From NCBI GenBank assembly GCA_025526915.1, contig JAHLKH010000081.1:48869-112868 (forward strand): a stretch of 64,000 nt of DNA, in the 5' to 3' direction. A program made the translations under genes and the position numbers. The notes under the pieces were generated by a model. That model saw nothing but the letters and a program-made list of their open reading frames with translations. It was not told where the DNA came from and made no database searches. Below, one piece after another: positions 45,170 through 55,564 of this stretch; within the stretch, counting starts at the first letter, position 1; every line of letters starts with the position of its first letter. This DNA is from Entophlyctis helioformis (Eukaryota; Chytridiomycota; Chytridiomycetes; Chytridiales; Chytriomycetaceae).

Positions 45170-45555
45170 CTGCTGGATGATCGTTGGGCAGTTGCGTAGC
45201 TGCGTAGTTGGGCAGCTGTGGTTTGTGGATGATCGTGGGACTGCTGGACGCCGAGTGTCCAATGAAGCGATGGATGCTGAGCTGTACGAGATGGCTGCTC
45301 GAGATGGCTGGCTGGCTGGCTGTGTGCAGATGCCAAATGCAGGATAGATGGACAGACACAGATGGACAGTGATATGATGCTGAAAGTGGTATTATTGGAC
45401 AGCGGGACGTCTTATCCCAGAGTTAAAGGAAGGACGGCGACGATGGAGAAGTAGAAGAAGAAGAAGGTCACAAGAAAGAGGCTGAGGCGGTGTCTGCCTG
45501 AGAGAGATAGAGAGAGAGCGACGACAGAGAGCGACGAGAGAGCGACGAGAGGCGT
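45170..45555. other. convergent intergenic region inside the right arm
   Basis: The mirror image of 37147-37521, with the same GA-rich (CT-rich on the other strand) tract near 45500-45550. Between 45348 and 45375 it reads differently from the left arm, with extra gatggacagaca units. No gene is seen. Confidence 0.4.
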
Positions 45556-45747
45556 CTAGTTGTGCGGCAGCTGGCCGACACGCTCGGTCCAGTCGATCGC
45601 TCCGTGGTTGGGGCGGATGCGCAGGTCCGGGTCAAACGACAGCTTCTTGTTGACGACGTAGCCGCCAAAGCCGAGCGCGCACGACATCATGAAGACGAGC
45701 GGGTAGACCTCAAAGGGCAGACGACGGAGACCGGTTGTAAGCGACAT
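45556..45747 (-). CDS. B12D/MLRQ (NDUFA4-like) small mitochondrial protein, right copy
   Basis: A 63-residue reading frame on the reverse strand whose product is identical to the left-arm copy (MSLTTGLRRLPFEVYPLVFM onward, ending ERVGQLPHN). Its (CA)n leader is two or so units shorter and its upstream hexamer repeat has one unit fewer. Promoter elements are retained, so it is probably expressed. The family assignment has the same limits as the left copy. Confidence 0.7.
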   Translation of the reverse strand: MSLTTGLRRLPFEVYPLVFMMSCALGFGGYVVNKKLSFDPDLRIRPNHGAIDWTERVGQLPHN

Positions 45748-45880
45748 ATTGTGTGTGTGTGTGTGTGTGTGTTTGTAGAGAGAGAGAGCTTTGCGATGAG
45801 CTGCTGCTGCTGCTGGTTGCTGCTGGTTGCTGTTGTGCACTGATGAGGCAAAGAGGCGGCGGAGCGAGCAGGTGCCGCCC

Positions 45881-45886
45881 TTTATA
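45881..45886 (-). promoter_or_regulatory. TATA box of the right B12D-like gene
   Basis: The forward-strand gccctttatacgcc is the reverse complement of the left copy's TATA element and lies about 135 bases upstream of the reverse-strand ATG. Confidence 0.6.
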
Positions 45887-45894
45887 CGCCAGCA

Positions 45895-45936
<42 letters not shown>
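45895..45936. repeat. (CCTGTG)n hexanucleotide repeat, seven units
   Basis: The counterpart of the eight-unit tract at 36756-36803 in the left arm. The one-unit difference is one of the few differences between the arms. The rest of the gap 45748-46584 (arm end at 46302, then unique sequence) shows no gene. Confidence 0.9.
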
Positions 45937-45938
<2 letters not shown>

Positions 45939-46584
45939 AGCGACGTGCAACGATGCGTCAGAGTGACAGGCCCGAGACGCAAGAACACGGATGTGCCATA
46001 TCTGCTGGCGCCGCATGCAATGTCAGACCAAGTCAGCGTGATTCACGTTGTCGCGGTTGTTGTCGGTTGTTTGCGGTCATCGGGTCGTCGCCCCCATTTG
46101 GGCCGTGGCCGTGACTCATCCGCCCATCATCGCGCGTCACTCTCTCGGTTCGTGTGCGCCTCCGCGCGCTGCTCCCATCTCTCGGGTCGCCCCGTCTGGC
46201 ACCACTCGTCGCTTCGTGGCATCGGCTGCCCTCTGCAGCGCCTCTCCCGCACACGGTGTGTCGTGTGTGCACAGCAAGAACGCAGATGGGATGACATGAA
46301 TGTATCATGAACTCGAAGGCTGTTCCGTCTGTTCATTGCCATCGATCGAAAGGCTTCAAGACAAATGCCCGTGCTCACACTACAGTACAGCAATGCGATG
46401 CTCCAAGACTGTTGCGTGCGTCTTCATGCTCAAGTCCAAAAGTAGATAGGCTTCAAAGCGGATGTATTGAAATGTACAAGTAAGAGGCAGCAGACTCATC
46501 AGAGACATGAGGTCGTGAGAAGCAACCGCCGCCTCGCAATGACGATGCCAGACAGGCACGACGCCGACAGACAGACAGAGAGGA

Positions 46585-46800
46585 TCACTTGCGGTAGTGA
46601 TGGTTCAGGCCGTTGGTGATGTGGTCGTTCTGGACGTACGGGAACCACGGGAAGAGGCTCTTGGAGAGAGCGTGGCCCTTGGTGTCCATAACCCGCGTGT
46701 GGGCGACGTAGGAGCCGGCACCCATGGCTGCGAACATGGTGAGGACGATGGGGTACGCCTGGGCGGGGACGGTGGAGAAGGGGCGGAGAAGAGCGCTCAT
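46585..46800 (-). CDS. divergent B12D/MLRQ-like small membrane protein
   Basis: A 71-residue single-exon protein starting MSALLRPFSTVPAQAYPIVL. It has a short N-terminal segment that could be a mitochondrial presequence, a single helix (AYPIVLTMFAAMGAGSYVA), then THTRVMDTKG-like polar sequence and a tail ending NGLNHHYRK. The YP-led, Gly-rich helix has the same layout as the duplicated 63-residue proteins, so the three may be paralogues. It lies just outside the right arm. There is no counterpart beside the left arm, so the ancestral locus was probably on the right, with the left arm the newer copy. Family membership is an inference from a short sequence. Confidence 0.55.
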   Translation of the reverse strand: MSALLRPFSTVPAQAYPIVLTMFAAMGAGSYVAHTRVMDTKGHALSKSLFPWFPYVQNDHITNGLNHHYRK

Positions 46801-47050
46801 TGTATGGATTGGGCTGTTGGGCTGTTGCTGGATGGAGCAGAGGAAAGGCGGGTCTTGGCTGGCTATTTGTACTTTTCGGCGTTGCCCAGGCATCATCGCA
46901 TGTCGTCATGTTGACCGAGAGCGCGTCACACTCTTTCTGCCTGACTGGACATGACGTGTATTTGGATCAGAGCGTGGCGGGATGTGCAGATGGGATCGAT
47001 GGAACGAGACGAGATGAAATGCGATGAATGCAAATGAGCTGGTTTCATGG

Positions 47051-49359
47051 TCAGACGTTGCGTCTGCGGATATACAGCACGACGTTGGCAGCCACGCACG
47101 ACAGGCACACCCAGAACGCCAGAGCAAACGTGGACTGGAAGCAGCCCGTGCCGCGGCAGATGCGCGCAACAAAGTGGCTGCTGGCCTTGTCCAGCAAGCC
47201 CTCCGTGCGCTCGGCCGTCGCAGGGGTCTCGATCGCCGCATCGTAGACCCAGCCAAAGATGAGCGAGAAGAACTGGCCGCCAAAGGCAGGCACGACCGTC
47301 ATCCATCCCCAGTTGCTGCCAAACTTGTTGTAGCCAAAGTACTCGCCAATGAGCACGGGCGTGATCGTCCACACGGCGCCATACGACATGCCGACCAGCA
47401 GCGACGCGACAAGCACGTCGTCCAGATTGACGGCGAATGCCATGACGCCAGCAGCGCCGGCCATCAGAACCGCGCTCAGACTCGCCCATGCCGATCGCGG
47501 CACAGCCAGGTAGCGGTGCATCAGGTCCGACAGGATGCCCACAACAATGCGACTGGCGAACCCAAGCAGCGAGAGGAGGATGACGTGCAGCTTCTGTGCA
47601 TTCTGGACGTCTGGATGCGAGGCGTCCTGGTCTGCCGGCGACAGCGACAGGATGATGGCACCGACATTGTTGATGTACATGAGCCCGACGCCGACGACTG
47701 TGAACATGCTGTACGCGAGCAGATATGCGTCCATGAACAGGAAGCACGAGATGTCCTCGATCTCGAAATCGGCAGCAAGGGCAGCAGGAGCAGCGATGGC
47801 TGGTGTGGTGGATATGGCGGACGACGGAATCGGGCTGTTGGTGGCCGATGAGGGTGTGCCGCGGTCGCCACGGAGGACGCGCGACAGAGCAGAGAGAGCA
47901 GGAGAGTTGCGCACAGGCGGCAGCGGGCTTACTGGTCTGATGTGCGGCGACACGAGACGGCTGGAGCCTGCTGTCGTCTGGGCAGACGAAGACGGCAGTG
48001 CCAGCCGCGATGCATCCTGGACAGACAAGCCGTTGACTTGCGGCTCAGGCTCGGCAGCAATCTCGGCCTCCATGGCTGCATCGTCGTCCTTCCATCTGCC
48101 GTTTTCGTGGCGGTGGTGGTGAGGGTGGTGGGGATTGCCGTGCAGATGCTCGTGCGGGACATCCATCTCGTCGTCAGGGCTGCTGTATCCGTTTCCATTT
48201 CCAGTACTCATCAAGTCGCCGTTGTTGAAAGTGTCTGTGGTGTCTGGCGTCAAGAACGTGTCGCTCGGCGGCGGGATGCGCTGCATGAGCGACGACGACG
48301 ATGCCCAGGAAGAGCGCGACGAGGCAGGCGACCTCCGCTCGAGATCCTCAAGGTCGCCTTCGAGCAGATCGCGCTCGCTCACAGCATCATTGTGCAGCAG
48401 CAGCGGCGTCGCTTCGTCTGCTGCGATGGCTGCATTGCGAGTGCCGTCTGCTAGCTGCCCGCCATCCAGTAAGCTCGGCGGTAGACGCGGCCGAAGGTCC
48501 TCGACATCCTGGGCCAGACCTGTGTTGGCAGACGCATGGTCGCCCGCACCGCTGCCATTGCCCGTCATGTCCCGCAGAGTCAAGGCCGCATACGCATTGA
48601 TGCCCAGACACGAGATGCCCAGGAACCACAGGAACGCAGCCACGTCCAGGACCTTTGCACCCGACACTCCGTCCTCCTGCGTCTGGAACAGCCAGATGCC
48701 GATGTTGGTGAACACGAACGCAGACAGGCCAAAGAAGCCGACGGTGATGCCGACGGCCAGGCCGCGGTTCTCGACGGGCCAGTTGCGGTAGTTTGTGGCG
48801 AGCCCGCAGTGGTAGCACGCCGCACTGCCAGAGGATGGCGATCGTCAGCCGCATGCCCACTCTCGACGCTCCAAGCAGGCAAGCACGCAAGTGAGCGAGC
48901 AGACAAGCAAGCGACGACGACGAGAGCGCACCTGCCAAAGCCGATGCACAGAAAGATGAATGCGAGCACCAGGAAGTGTGGCTGCGGCAACAGGCCGGCG
49001 TAGATCGAGCTAACGGCCGCATAGCCAAGGAAGATGCTGGTGCCGCCCAACAGGAAGAAGACGGCCGGCACGGAGCGGTACTGGTCGACCTTGGCGCCAA
49101 AGAACGGCCCGCTGAGGTAGATGCCCGAGTTGCCGCACGTTGCAATGAACGCCGTCTGGCTCTGCGTCAGATGCAGGGCAGTGGACAGCTGTGGGCCGTA
49201 GAGCGAGAACAGGTAGGCCGTGCCAGCGGTCAGCATGACGAGGCTGGCAGACGACAGCGAGAGCAGAAGGCCGGCGAGCGAGACGGGCGATGGCCGGGCG
49301 ACAGCGGCCGGCGGTGCAGCGCTTGGGCCGGCTCGTCGTGCGGCTGCTCCACTTGGCAT
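47051..49359 (-). CDS. MFS transporter, MCH1/nodulin-like group
   Basis: A 12-helix major facilitator of the nodulin-like/monocarboxylate group that includes yeast MCH1, probably in the vacuolar or plasma membrane. Exons 49359-48932 and 48824-47051 on the reverse strand give 734 codons (733 residues). The N-terminal half is typical: LVMLTAGTAYLFSLYGPQL, LTQSQTAFIATCGNSGIYLS, VFFLLGGTSIFLGYAA, then across the intron NWPVENRGLAVGITVGFFGL. A long polar loop of roughly 270 residues (His- and Ser-rich) separates the halves. The second half has FLFMDAYLLAYSMFTVVGVG, LLGFASRIVVGILSDLM, SYGAVWTITPVLIGEYFG and FWVCLSCVAANVVLYI. Substrate is unknown. Confidence 0.85.
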
Positions 49360-49979
49360 GTTGTCGTGCGGCGGAGAAAGCAAAGGCGAACGAGCCTTGC
49401 GGAACAGGCTGCTGCCAGACAGCAACAGAGGGCAACAGACAGCGACAGAGGGCAACAGATAGCAACAGAGCGACAGCGGCCGAGCTGTGCGGCTGCGCTC
49501 GGGATCCGAGGGAGCAAGGGCGGTCAAGAGCCCCAAAAGATCCCAGATACGTGATCAGGCGGCGAGCGACGAGCGAGTGTCGGAGTTGGCGCGCCATGAT
49601 CACATATCAGACACCGACCGCGTCCGGGATGTGTCGGACTGGCTGACATGGCGACGGTGTTGCGGACGATCACGGTGATGGAGCGGTTTGTTATGGTGGA
49701 GGAGCTGTTGTTGCACGAAGCGCCCTGAGTGCGTGCTGCTTGTTGCATGATGTGTTGCTGCAGAGCGGAGCAAATAAGACGTGGGCGACGACCCCCGTCT
49801 TGGCTCGTTCGAACACATCTCCTTGTTGACGCAGACGTCAACTGCCCGCTCGAGCCTCGAGTGAACCACACCAGCGACTCGACAACAGACAGCCAAGCCT
49901 CGCGCACGCCACTCGCGCATACACGGCCATACATACACATACACACATAGATACACATACACGTCGCTCACTGCACGTC
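49360..49979. other. divergent promoter region
   Basis: About 620 bases between the MFS start (reverse) and the tetraspanin-like start (forward). Near 49426-49475 there are tandem copies of a gacagcaacagagggcaaca element (about 20-22 bases, three to four copies). A cacata repeat lies near 49930-49957, just before the forward ATG. No gene is seen. Confidence 0.5.
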
Positions 49980-52017
49980 ATGCCGTTCTTTCCATCGCTG
50001 TTCAAGTCCAAGACCGTCGACGACACGCCATCGTCATCCGCGCCACAACAAGCAGATGCACAGCAGCAACAACAACAACAACCAGACGAGCAGCAGCAAC
50101 AGCTGCCATTGCAAGACAACACCAACAGAGACTCGCACACATCGGTTGCTGTTCCAACGCTGCTCGCTGCCCAGTATGACCACGCTTCGTTCGGCATGTA
50201 CCAGTACAGATACGACGACGAGACCACAGTCGGCCATCTGTCGCGACCGCCGCTTCCCCGCGCACCGCCGCCCGCATGGCACCCATACGATGCAACCCTT
50301 CCAACCGAGGCAGACATTCACGGCCACAAACACACCGACTCGGTCGTGTCGATGGACAAGCTCGTGCCGCCGCCGTTGCCGCTCACACTGCCGCCGCCGC
50401 CATCTGCACCTTCACTTGCACCAGTCGCGGTCACGTCCACGCCGGCCATGCCTGCCGCGGCATATGCAGCAACGCCGCGCATGTCCGTGACGTTTGCACC
50501 GAGAACGTCATCGCTGCAGCCGCCAGGATTCAGCTCCAAGCCCTACGATGCTGCCACTGCGAGCAACACAGTCGACACGCGCGACGACGCCTCATTCGCC
50601 AAGCACGAACGGCCCGCAGCCTGCAGCCAATGCTGTGGCGGCTGTGCGCCATGTGCATGCGGGCTCTTTGGCTGGCACCTGATGGGTCCCAAATCGTCGT
50701 CTCCCGTCGTGCACAGCAACCTGCCGGCCGAGCTCTGGCGCGGATCGGCCACGTCGTCGCTGATCGGGACGTTCGAGCAGCGGCTTCGCGACTCGTACCG
50801 CGCCAAATGGGTGCTGGTCATTTTCGATCTTCTTGTGAGTCGTCTCGTCTGGGCTTGGCTTACTGTTGCTGCTGCGTCTGGATGGCAGGCTGACCGTCGG
50901 GCTGTGCGTGTGTCGCAGATCATGCTGCCTGCCATGGCGCTCCTCAGCTTCCTTGTTCTTGTCTGGCTGGACCAGATCGAGAACGCCGGCATCTACCGCA
51001 TCATCAACACCAATGTTCTGGTCATCTCGACGGCATGGACGCTGCTGGCGACGGTTGTTGGCATTTTCGGTCTGTGGAGCATCTCCCGCGGAAGCAAGGC
51101 CAAGTCGGTCTTGTTTGCTCTCATGCTGCTTGGCGTGCTGGGACTCCAGATCGCGACGGGCTATGTCAGCTACAAGTGGCTGAACGAGCCGCACTTTGAG
51201 ACCAACATGGCGCAACGCTTTTCACGCGAGTACTCTAACCAGTCGCGCGCACTCATCCAGTCCAGTGTACGTCGATGCTGTGGCCAGCTGCTGATGAGCT
51301 TGATCTTGGCGTGCATCTGGCTGACACTGTCGGGCATCCATGCAAACAGTTTGAGTGCTGCGGGTTCTGGTCCGACTTTGACTCTCCGACCGTGGATGGC
51401 AACCAGTGCTTCAGAAACATTGTCCCCGGCTTGCTTGGATCGCGTCCGCCTTCGCCGCCACCGCCAGCCAACCCCACGCAGTTCTTCCCACCGCCGCGTC
51501 GTCCAGGGGCCACTACTTCTGGTGTCCCCTCTGCCACTGCCACTCCGCCACCGCCACCGACTGGCCAGCCAAGACCGACCGGATCGCCAACCAGCAGCAT
51601 CTCTGCATCGCGACCCACTTCAACTCACGAGGCGAGCCAGTCGATGACGAACCCGTGGATGGCGACGAGCCGCTCAGCCTGACGTCTGCAGCCAACGTCG
51701 CAGTGTCCAAGCAGGCCACCACCAAGCGATCGCAAGCAGGCATCGCCCGTCGCCACAGCACACGCGTCCTTGCCCGTCGCCAACTCGCCAACACGCCAAC
51801 ACAACCACAACCACAACCCTCCGCCCAGCCCTCGGACCAGCAGCGGCAGCAGCAGTCGCAGTCAGAACAGCCAGGCACACCAGGCTGCTGGCCAAAACTC
51901 AAGGCGTTCTCGTCGGGATACCTGACCATGTTCTACACGATGGCCTTCTCGCACATGGCTGTCACCATCGTCACGCTCACGGCGTCGCTCATGTCCATCA
52001 ACCGCTTCACTTCTTGA
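49980..52017 (+). CDS. tetraspanin-like membrane protein
   Basis: Starts MPFFPSLFKSKTVDD with a 215-residue Gln/Pro-rich cytoplasmic region, then a Cys-rich patch (CSQCCGGCAPCACGLFGW) that is a likely palmitoylation site. Exons: 49980-50834, 50919-51266, 51350 onward. Four membrane helices are recognisable: WVLVIFDLL-IMLPAMALL (joined by a 84-base intron), VLVISTAWTLLATVVGIFG, SVLFALMLLGVLGLQIATGY and the last, FYTMAFSHMAVTIVTLTASL. The large loop has the tetraspanin hallmark FECCGFWSDFD followed by spaced Cys residues. The loop frame that starts at 51350 ends at 51682, whereas the last helix lies in another frame ending at 52017, so one splice (or base error) between about 51450 and 51680 is unresolved. 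Confidence 0.65.
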
Positions 52018-52257
52018 TCGGTGCGTCGATGCACAGGCTCTCTGCTTGGCACGCTGTACAGTATCATCGTTGGCTCCGTATGCGAGCTTGGACCGAATGA
52101 ACAGTTGCCCCACAATTTGCGAGATCGAGCCGTCGACTGTCTGCTTTGCCAAACAGTCCAGCAAACCGACAGACCAACACGGCGACCGGCAGACAACAGC
52201 AGCAGCAGCACCAGCAGCAGCAGCACCAGCAGCAGCACCGCAGGCACACACATCAGA

Positions 52258-54486
52258 ATGGCGCCGTCAACGACGCTCCGGTTCCTGCCCCTGCCGGGCT
52301 CCGAGTCGTTCATCTCGGGCCGCTACGGCCTCGAGGAAGTCACGGTGCGTGGCATCGTTCGAGTCGACCGGCCGTCCTTCTCGTCCCGCCCGCTGCGCAT
52401 ATCCCGGCTGCGGCTGTCCCTGCGCGGCCTGCTGTGGACCCGCTTCCTCGACACCGTCGACACCTTTGACATGGTTCGCCGCGACAAGGTGCTCTTTGAC
52501 ACATCCGTCGACCTGCTGGCCGACACCGAGATCATGCCTGCCGAGATGGCCCACGACCTGCACGACCCCAGTGTCGCCGCATCTGATCCGCCCGGCTTCG
52601 ACATCCCCTTCGAGATTGCCTTTCCTGCGCACGATGTCGTGACGGCCGGCCATGGGCCCGCTCCGCAGCTGCTGCCGCCGTCGAGCACCGTGCTCGGACA
52701 GAGCAGCTCGCTGCATCACTACCAGTCCAACACCGAGTACACGCTCACCGCCGTCCTCACCGAATCCATGCTGCCACCGCGACCCTCGTCATCGGCAGCG
52801 GCAGCAGCATCATCAGCAGCAGCATCAACAAGCTCGTCACCATCCGCAAGTAACGGTGGGATCGTCAGCACGCTGGGCCTGACCGCGCAGGCACTCGGGT
52901 TGCCGCACCTGTTTGCGCCGCCGACACGCACGCAGACCATGTCGCTGTCGCCGTTTGTCGTGTTTGATCCGCGGCTGATCCCCATCATCATCCATCCAGA
53001 TCCACGGCGCTGGCGCTCGTCGCCCGGTGCGTCGCCCGTCGAGTACGATATCGAGGTCGGCCCCATCTCGATGGGACCAGGCGACCCGATCCGGTTTGCG
53101 TACCGCATGAACGTCAGTCCAGAGGCTGCCCGGTCTGGCGTGCGCGTACGCAAAGTGTCGTTTGTGCTCAAGGAGACGCATGTGGTGGGCGAAGAGCGGT
53201 GCTGCGTGCTGGACGATCGGCCAAAGTCGTATCGGCAGCACAAGCCGCCTGCGCGCGTCAAGGGAACCATCGAGCTGCTGCGATGGGAGAATGTAGAGTA
53301 TGCCCCTATGGCGCATGGCCGCTACGGCAGCGGCATGGCTGGCGCGTTGAACGCGTTGAGCAAAACGATGGGGTTTGGCATTTTGGGCGGCAGCAGTTCA
53401 AGCTCGGCTGCATCTGGCTCATCACCGGCACCTGCTGCATCGTCGTCGTCCAGTCCGCCGTCGCCGTCCTTGTCCACATCGCCAGGCAAGGCCATCACGC
53501 CGTTGCCACGGCCCGGCGACCTTCCTGGGTCGCGCGACGGTATCCATATCGAGACCGAGACTGTCCTGCATGTGCCGCCGCTTGGCTCGTTTGCACCCAC
53601 GTCGCCCAAGCCAGTGCTTCCAGACACGGATGCCATCTGCCAGCGGTTCAGACAACGGCCCGCGTTTCAGCAAGTGCGGCACAGCATCCAGGTTTCGATT
53701 GATTTCTGGGGCGGCGCAGACCGCATTTCGATCGAGAGCGGCGTGTACTTGTCGTCGGTGGGCCGAGCAGACGTCGAGAACGTGCTGGACAGCGATCCCG
53801 AAATCCTGCCGACTCTGGACTACGACAAGATGGTGGGCATTGAGGTGTGGGTGCCCGAGTACTCACTGCGGGATGATGGCGGCAGTGGCGCTGGAAGTGG
53901 CAGTCAGACACCGACAAACGTCGAAGGCGAGGGTGAGAGTGAGCGTGATGGTGAGCGTGCTGGACGCGCTCGGTCTCGCCTGTACCGCGAACCAGGATCT
54001 GTGCCGCCGTCCGACTATGACGAGGACAGCACAGACGACGAGGACGGCGCAGAGGTGTACCACGACGCGTATTCCTCGTCATCGAGCGTGCCTGGATCGC
54101 CTGCACCTGCATACACGGACGTTGTACTGAGCTCGATGCCGTATTCTGCCACACCGGCACCGCCGCCATCGCGGCAAGCACTCACACCGGCGCGGCTCTC
54201 GTCCAACGGGTCCATGCAGTCGGCATCACGGCACGGCCAGAGCGCCAGCCGACACAGCAGCAGGTACTCTGACGCAAACAGCATGGCCGAATCCGAGACG
54301 GCAGACACGGCACCGACGGTGCAGTCGCTCGCCGAAGCCATTGCCGAAGCCATGACGGATGTGCTGGACCTGCAGCCACGCGACTGGCGAAGCGGCGACG
54401 CGGACGGCGATTCAGTGACTGGGTCTGTGTCTGGCAGACGACGCACGGGACGACGGCGTGCAGACATTATTGTACTTGGCCAATGA
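52258..54486 (+). CDS. arrestin-like (alpha-arrestin fold) protein
   Basis: A single-exon protein of 742 residues starting MAPSTTLRFLPLPGSESFIS. The first 550 residues alternate beta-strand-like blocks with Ser/Ala linkers: VTVRGIVRVDRPSFSSRPLR, ISRLRLSLRGLLWTRFLD, DIPFEIAFPAHDVV, NTEYTLTAVLTESM, SVEYDIEVGPISMGPGDPIR and VRVRKVSFVLKETHVVGEER. This order (a short RG-type strand, a hexapeptide-like FxIPF/DIPFEI, a paired polarised core) is that of fungal arrestin-domain proteins, which recruit ubiquitin ligases to membrane cargo. A Ser/Asp-rich tail follows; I did not see a clear PPxY motif. The start is preceded by an AGC-repeat leader. Confidence 0.65.
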   Translation: MAPSTTLRFLPLPGSESFISGRYGLEEVTVRGIVRVDRPSFSSRPLRISRLRLSLRGLLWTRFLDTVDTFDMVRRDKVLFDTSVDLLADTEIMPAEMAHDLHDPSVAASDPPGFDIPFEIAFPAHDVVTAGHGPAPQLLPPSSTVLGQSSSLHHYQSNTEYTLTAVLTESMLPPRPSSSAAAAASSAAASTSSSPSASNGGIVSTLGLTAQALGLPHLFAPPTRTQTMSLSPFVVFDPRLIPIIIHPDPRRWRSSPGASPVEYDIEVGPISMGPGDPIRFAYRMNVSPEAARSGVRVRKVSFVLKETHVVGEERCCVLDDRPKSYRQHKPPARVKGTIELLRWENVEYAPMAHGRYGSGMAGALNALSKTMGFGILGGSSSSSAASGSSPAPAASSSSSPPSPSLSTSPGKAITPLPRPGDLPGSRDGIHIETETVLHVPPLGSFAPTSPKPVLPDTDAICQRFRQRPAFQQVRHSIQVSIDFWGGADRISIESGVYLSSVGRADVENVLDSDPEILPTLDYDKMVGIEVWVPEYSLRDDGGSGAGSGSQTPTNVEGEGESERDGERAGRARSRLYREPGSVPPSDYDEDSTDDEDGAEVYHDAYSSSSSVPGSPAPAYTDVVLSSMPYSATPAPPPSRQALTPARLSSNGSMQSASRHGQSASRHSSRYSDANSMAESETADTAPTVQSLAEAIAEAMTDVLDLQPRDWRSGDADGDSVTGSVSGRRRTGRRRADIIVLGQ

Positions 54487-54571
54487 ACAAATAAACACGA
54501 CGCATCATGTATACCATCCTGCCTATCCAGTCCATCCTGTCCATCCACGCACCACTTTATTCGTGCTCCAA

Positions 54572-55468
54572 TCAGAGCTGGGGCGACAGGGACGCGTTGT
54601 TGTCGTGGCCATGCGCGTCCGTCTTGGGCCGCTTGGCCAGCCGCGTGTCGTCGGCGAGAAAGGCGAAGCGGTGCACCAGCGACGCGCGGTGCCCGTCCAG
54701 CCAGCGGCCATAGTCGGCGGCCGTGTCGCGAGCACCGTCCATCTCGGCCGCCAGCGAGTTGTAGAATGCCTGGTTGGACTCGAGCAGCGACTGGAAGGCA
54801 TCCATCTTGGCTGTGAGCAGCGCGGAGAGCGCGGCAAACTGCGCGTGGAGCTCTTGCTCGGACATGGACGACAGGTGCCGCGCGTAGTCGGATGCCATGG
54901 CTGGGTCGCACGGCTGCGGTGGAGGCGCTGTGGGCGGCGAGGGAGACTCGGCCGGCTGGTGGCGGGCCGTCGCTTGGCCGTCGCGGCTGTCGTGCTCGTC
55001 GCGGCTGTCGTGGTGAGCGTCGCCATCGCGGTCGTCGTCATTGGCGGGCGGCATGAACGGCCGGGCGTGTGAGACATCCTGGCTCATGGGCAGCCGCAGC
55101 TCGAGCGGATCGATGTCGCGGTCCATGGCCTGTGTGATGCGCCGCAGGAGCTGTCTCGCAGGCAGCGTCTGGCTCTGCGTCTTTGGGCTGTTCTGCGTGT
55201 GGCTCGGCGCGTGGCTCTGCGTGTGGCTCTGCGCGTGCAGGCTGGCCGACCAGTCCGCCAGATGCAGCAGCTGCGCAGCACTGGCCGTGGACGCCGAGCC
55301 AGCAGGTGCGCCAGAGGCAGCGGCAGCAGATGACGAGGGTGCGTGAGACACGGCGTGAGACACTGCGCGAGACACCATGTGTATGGACTGCGTATTGCGT
55401 CTCGTGGCTTGCGTGCGAGCGTACAAACGGAGCGTCGATCCAACTTCAATCGGAATGCACAGCATCAT
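54572..55468 (-). CDS. unknown protein with C-terminal helical region
   Basis: An open frame of 298 residues on the reverse strand. The start is uncertain: ATGs lie at 55468 and 55378, and the sequence between is not convincing. The middle has a PLELRLPMSQDVSHARPFMP block then an Asp/His/Pro-rich linker. The C-terminal 110 residues look helical and globular: ASDYARHLSSMSEQELHAQF, AALSALLTAKMDAFQSLLES, NQAFYNSLAAEMDGARDTA, DGHRASLVHRFAFLADDTR, ending with a likely nuclear signal (KRPKTD). The family was not recognised. It is convergent with the arrestin-like gene (85-base gap). Confidence 0.5.
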   Translation of the reverse strand: MMLCIPIEVGSTLRLYARTQATRRNTQSIHMVSRAVSHAVSHAPSSSAAAASGAPAGSASTASAAQLLHLADWSASLHAQSHTQSHAPSHTQNSPKTQSQTLPARQLLRRITQAMDRDIDPLELRLPMSQDVSHARPFMPPANDDDRDGDAHHDSRDEHDSRDGQATARHQPAESPSPPTAPPPQPCDPAMASDYARHLSSMSEQELHAQFAALSALLTAKMDAFQSLLESNQAFYNSLAAEMDGARDTAADYGRWLDGHRASLVHRFAFLADDTRLAKRPKTDAHGHDNNASLSPQL

Positions 55469-55564
55469 TCATGCAATCATCCATATCATCATTCATGTCA
55501 TGATTCACAACATCATTCACATCATCATGCACAACATCGTCCAACGAGACGCTGCCAAGCACGC

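Larger units (their letters stand above)
44342..46302. repeat. right arm of the 2-kb inverted duplication
   Basis: The reverse-complement partner of 36391-38356. The inner edge begins attcactcgtcagatgcagc (one mismatch to the left arm within the first ten bases). The outer edge ends atgacatgaatg and then diverges. It carries TFIIA-gamma (forward) and the B12D-like gene (reverse), so the gene pair is a mirror image of the left arm. The arms are about 6.0 kb apart. Confidence 0.9.

Noticed and set aside
36391..46302. Inverted repeats interpreted as a transposon or the ends of an integrated element.
   Set aside because: The arms contain ordinary host genes (TFIIA-gamma, B12D-like) and the core has no transposase or integrase; no target-site duplication was seen.
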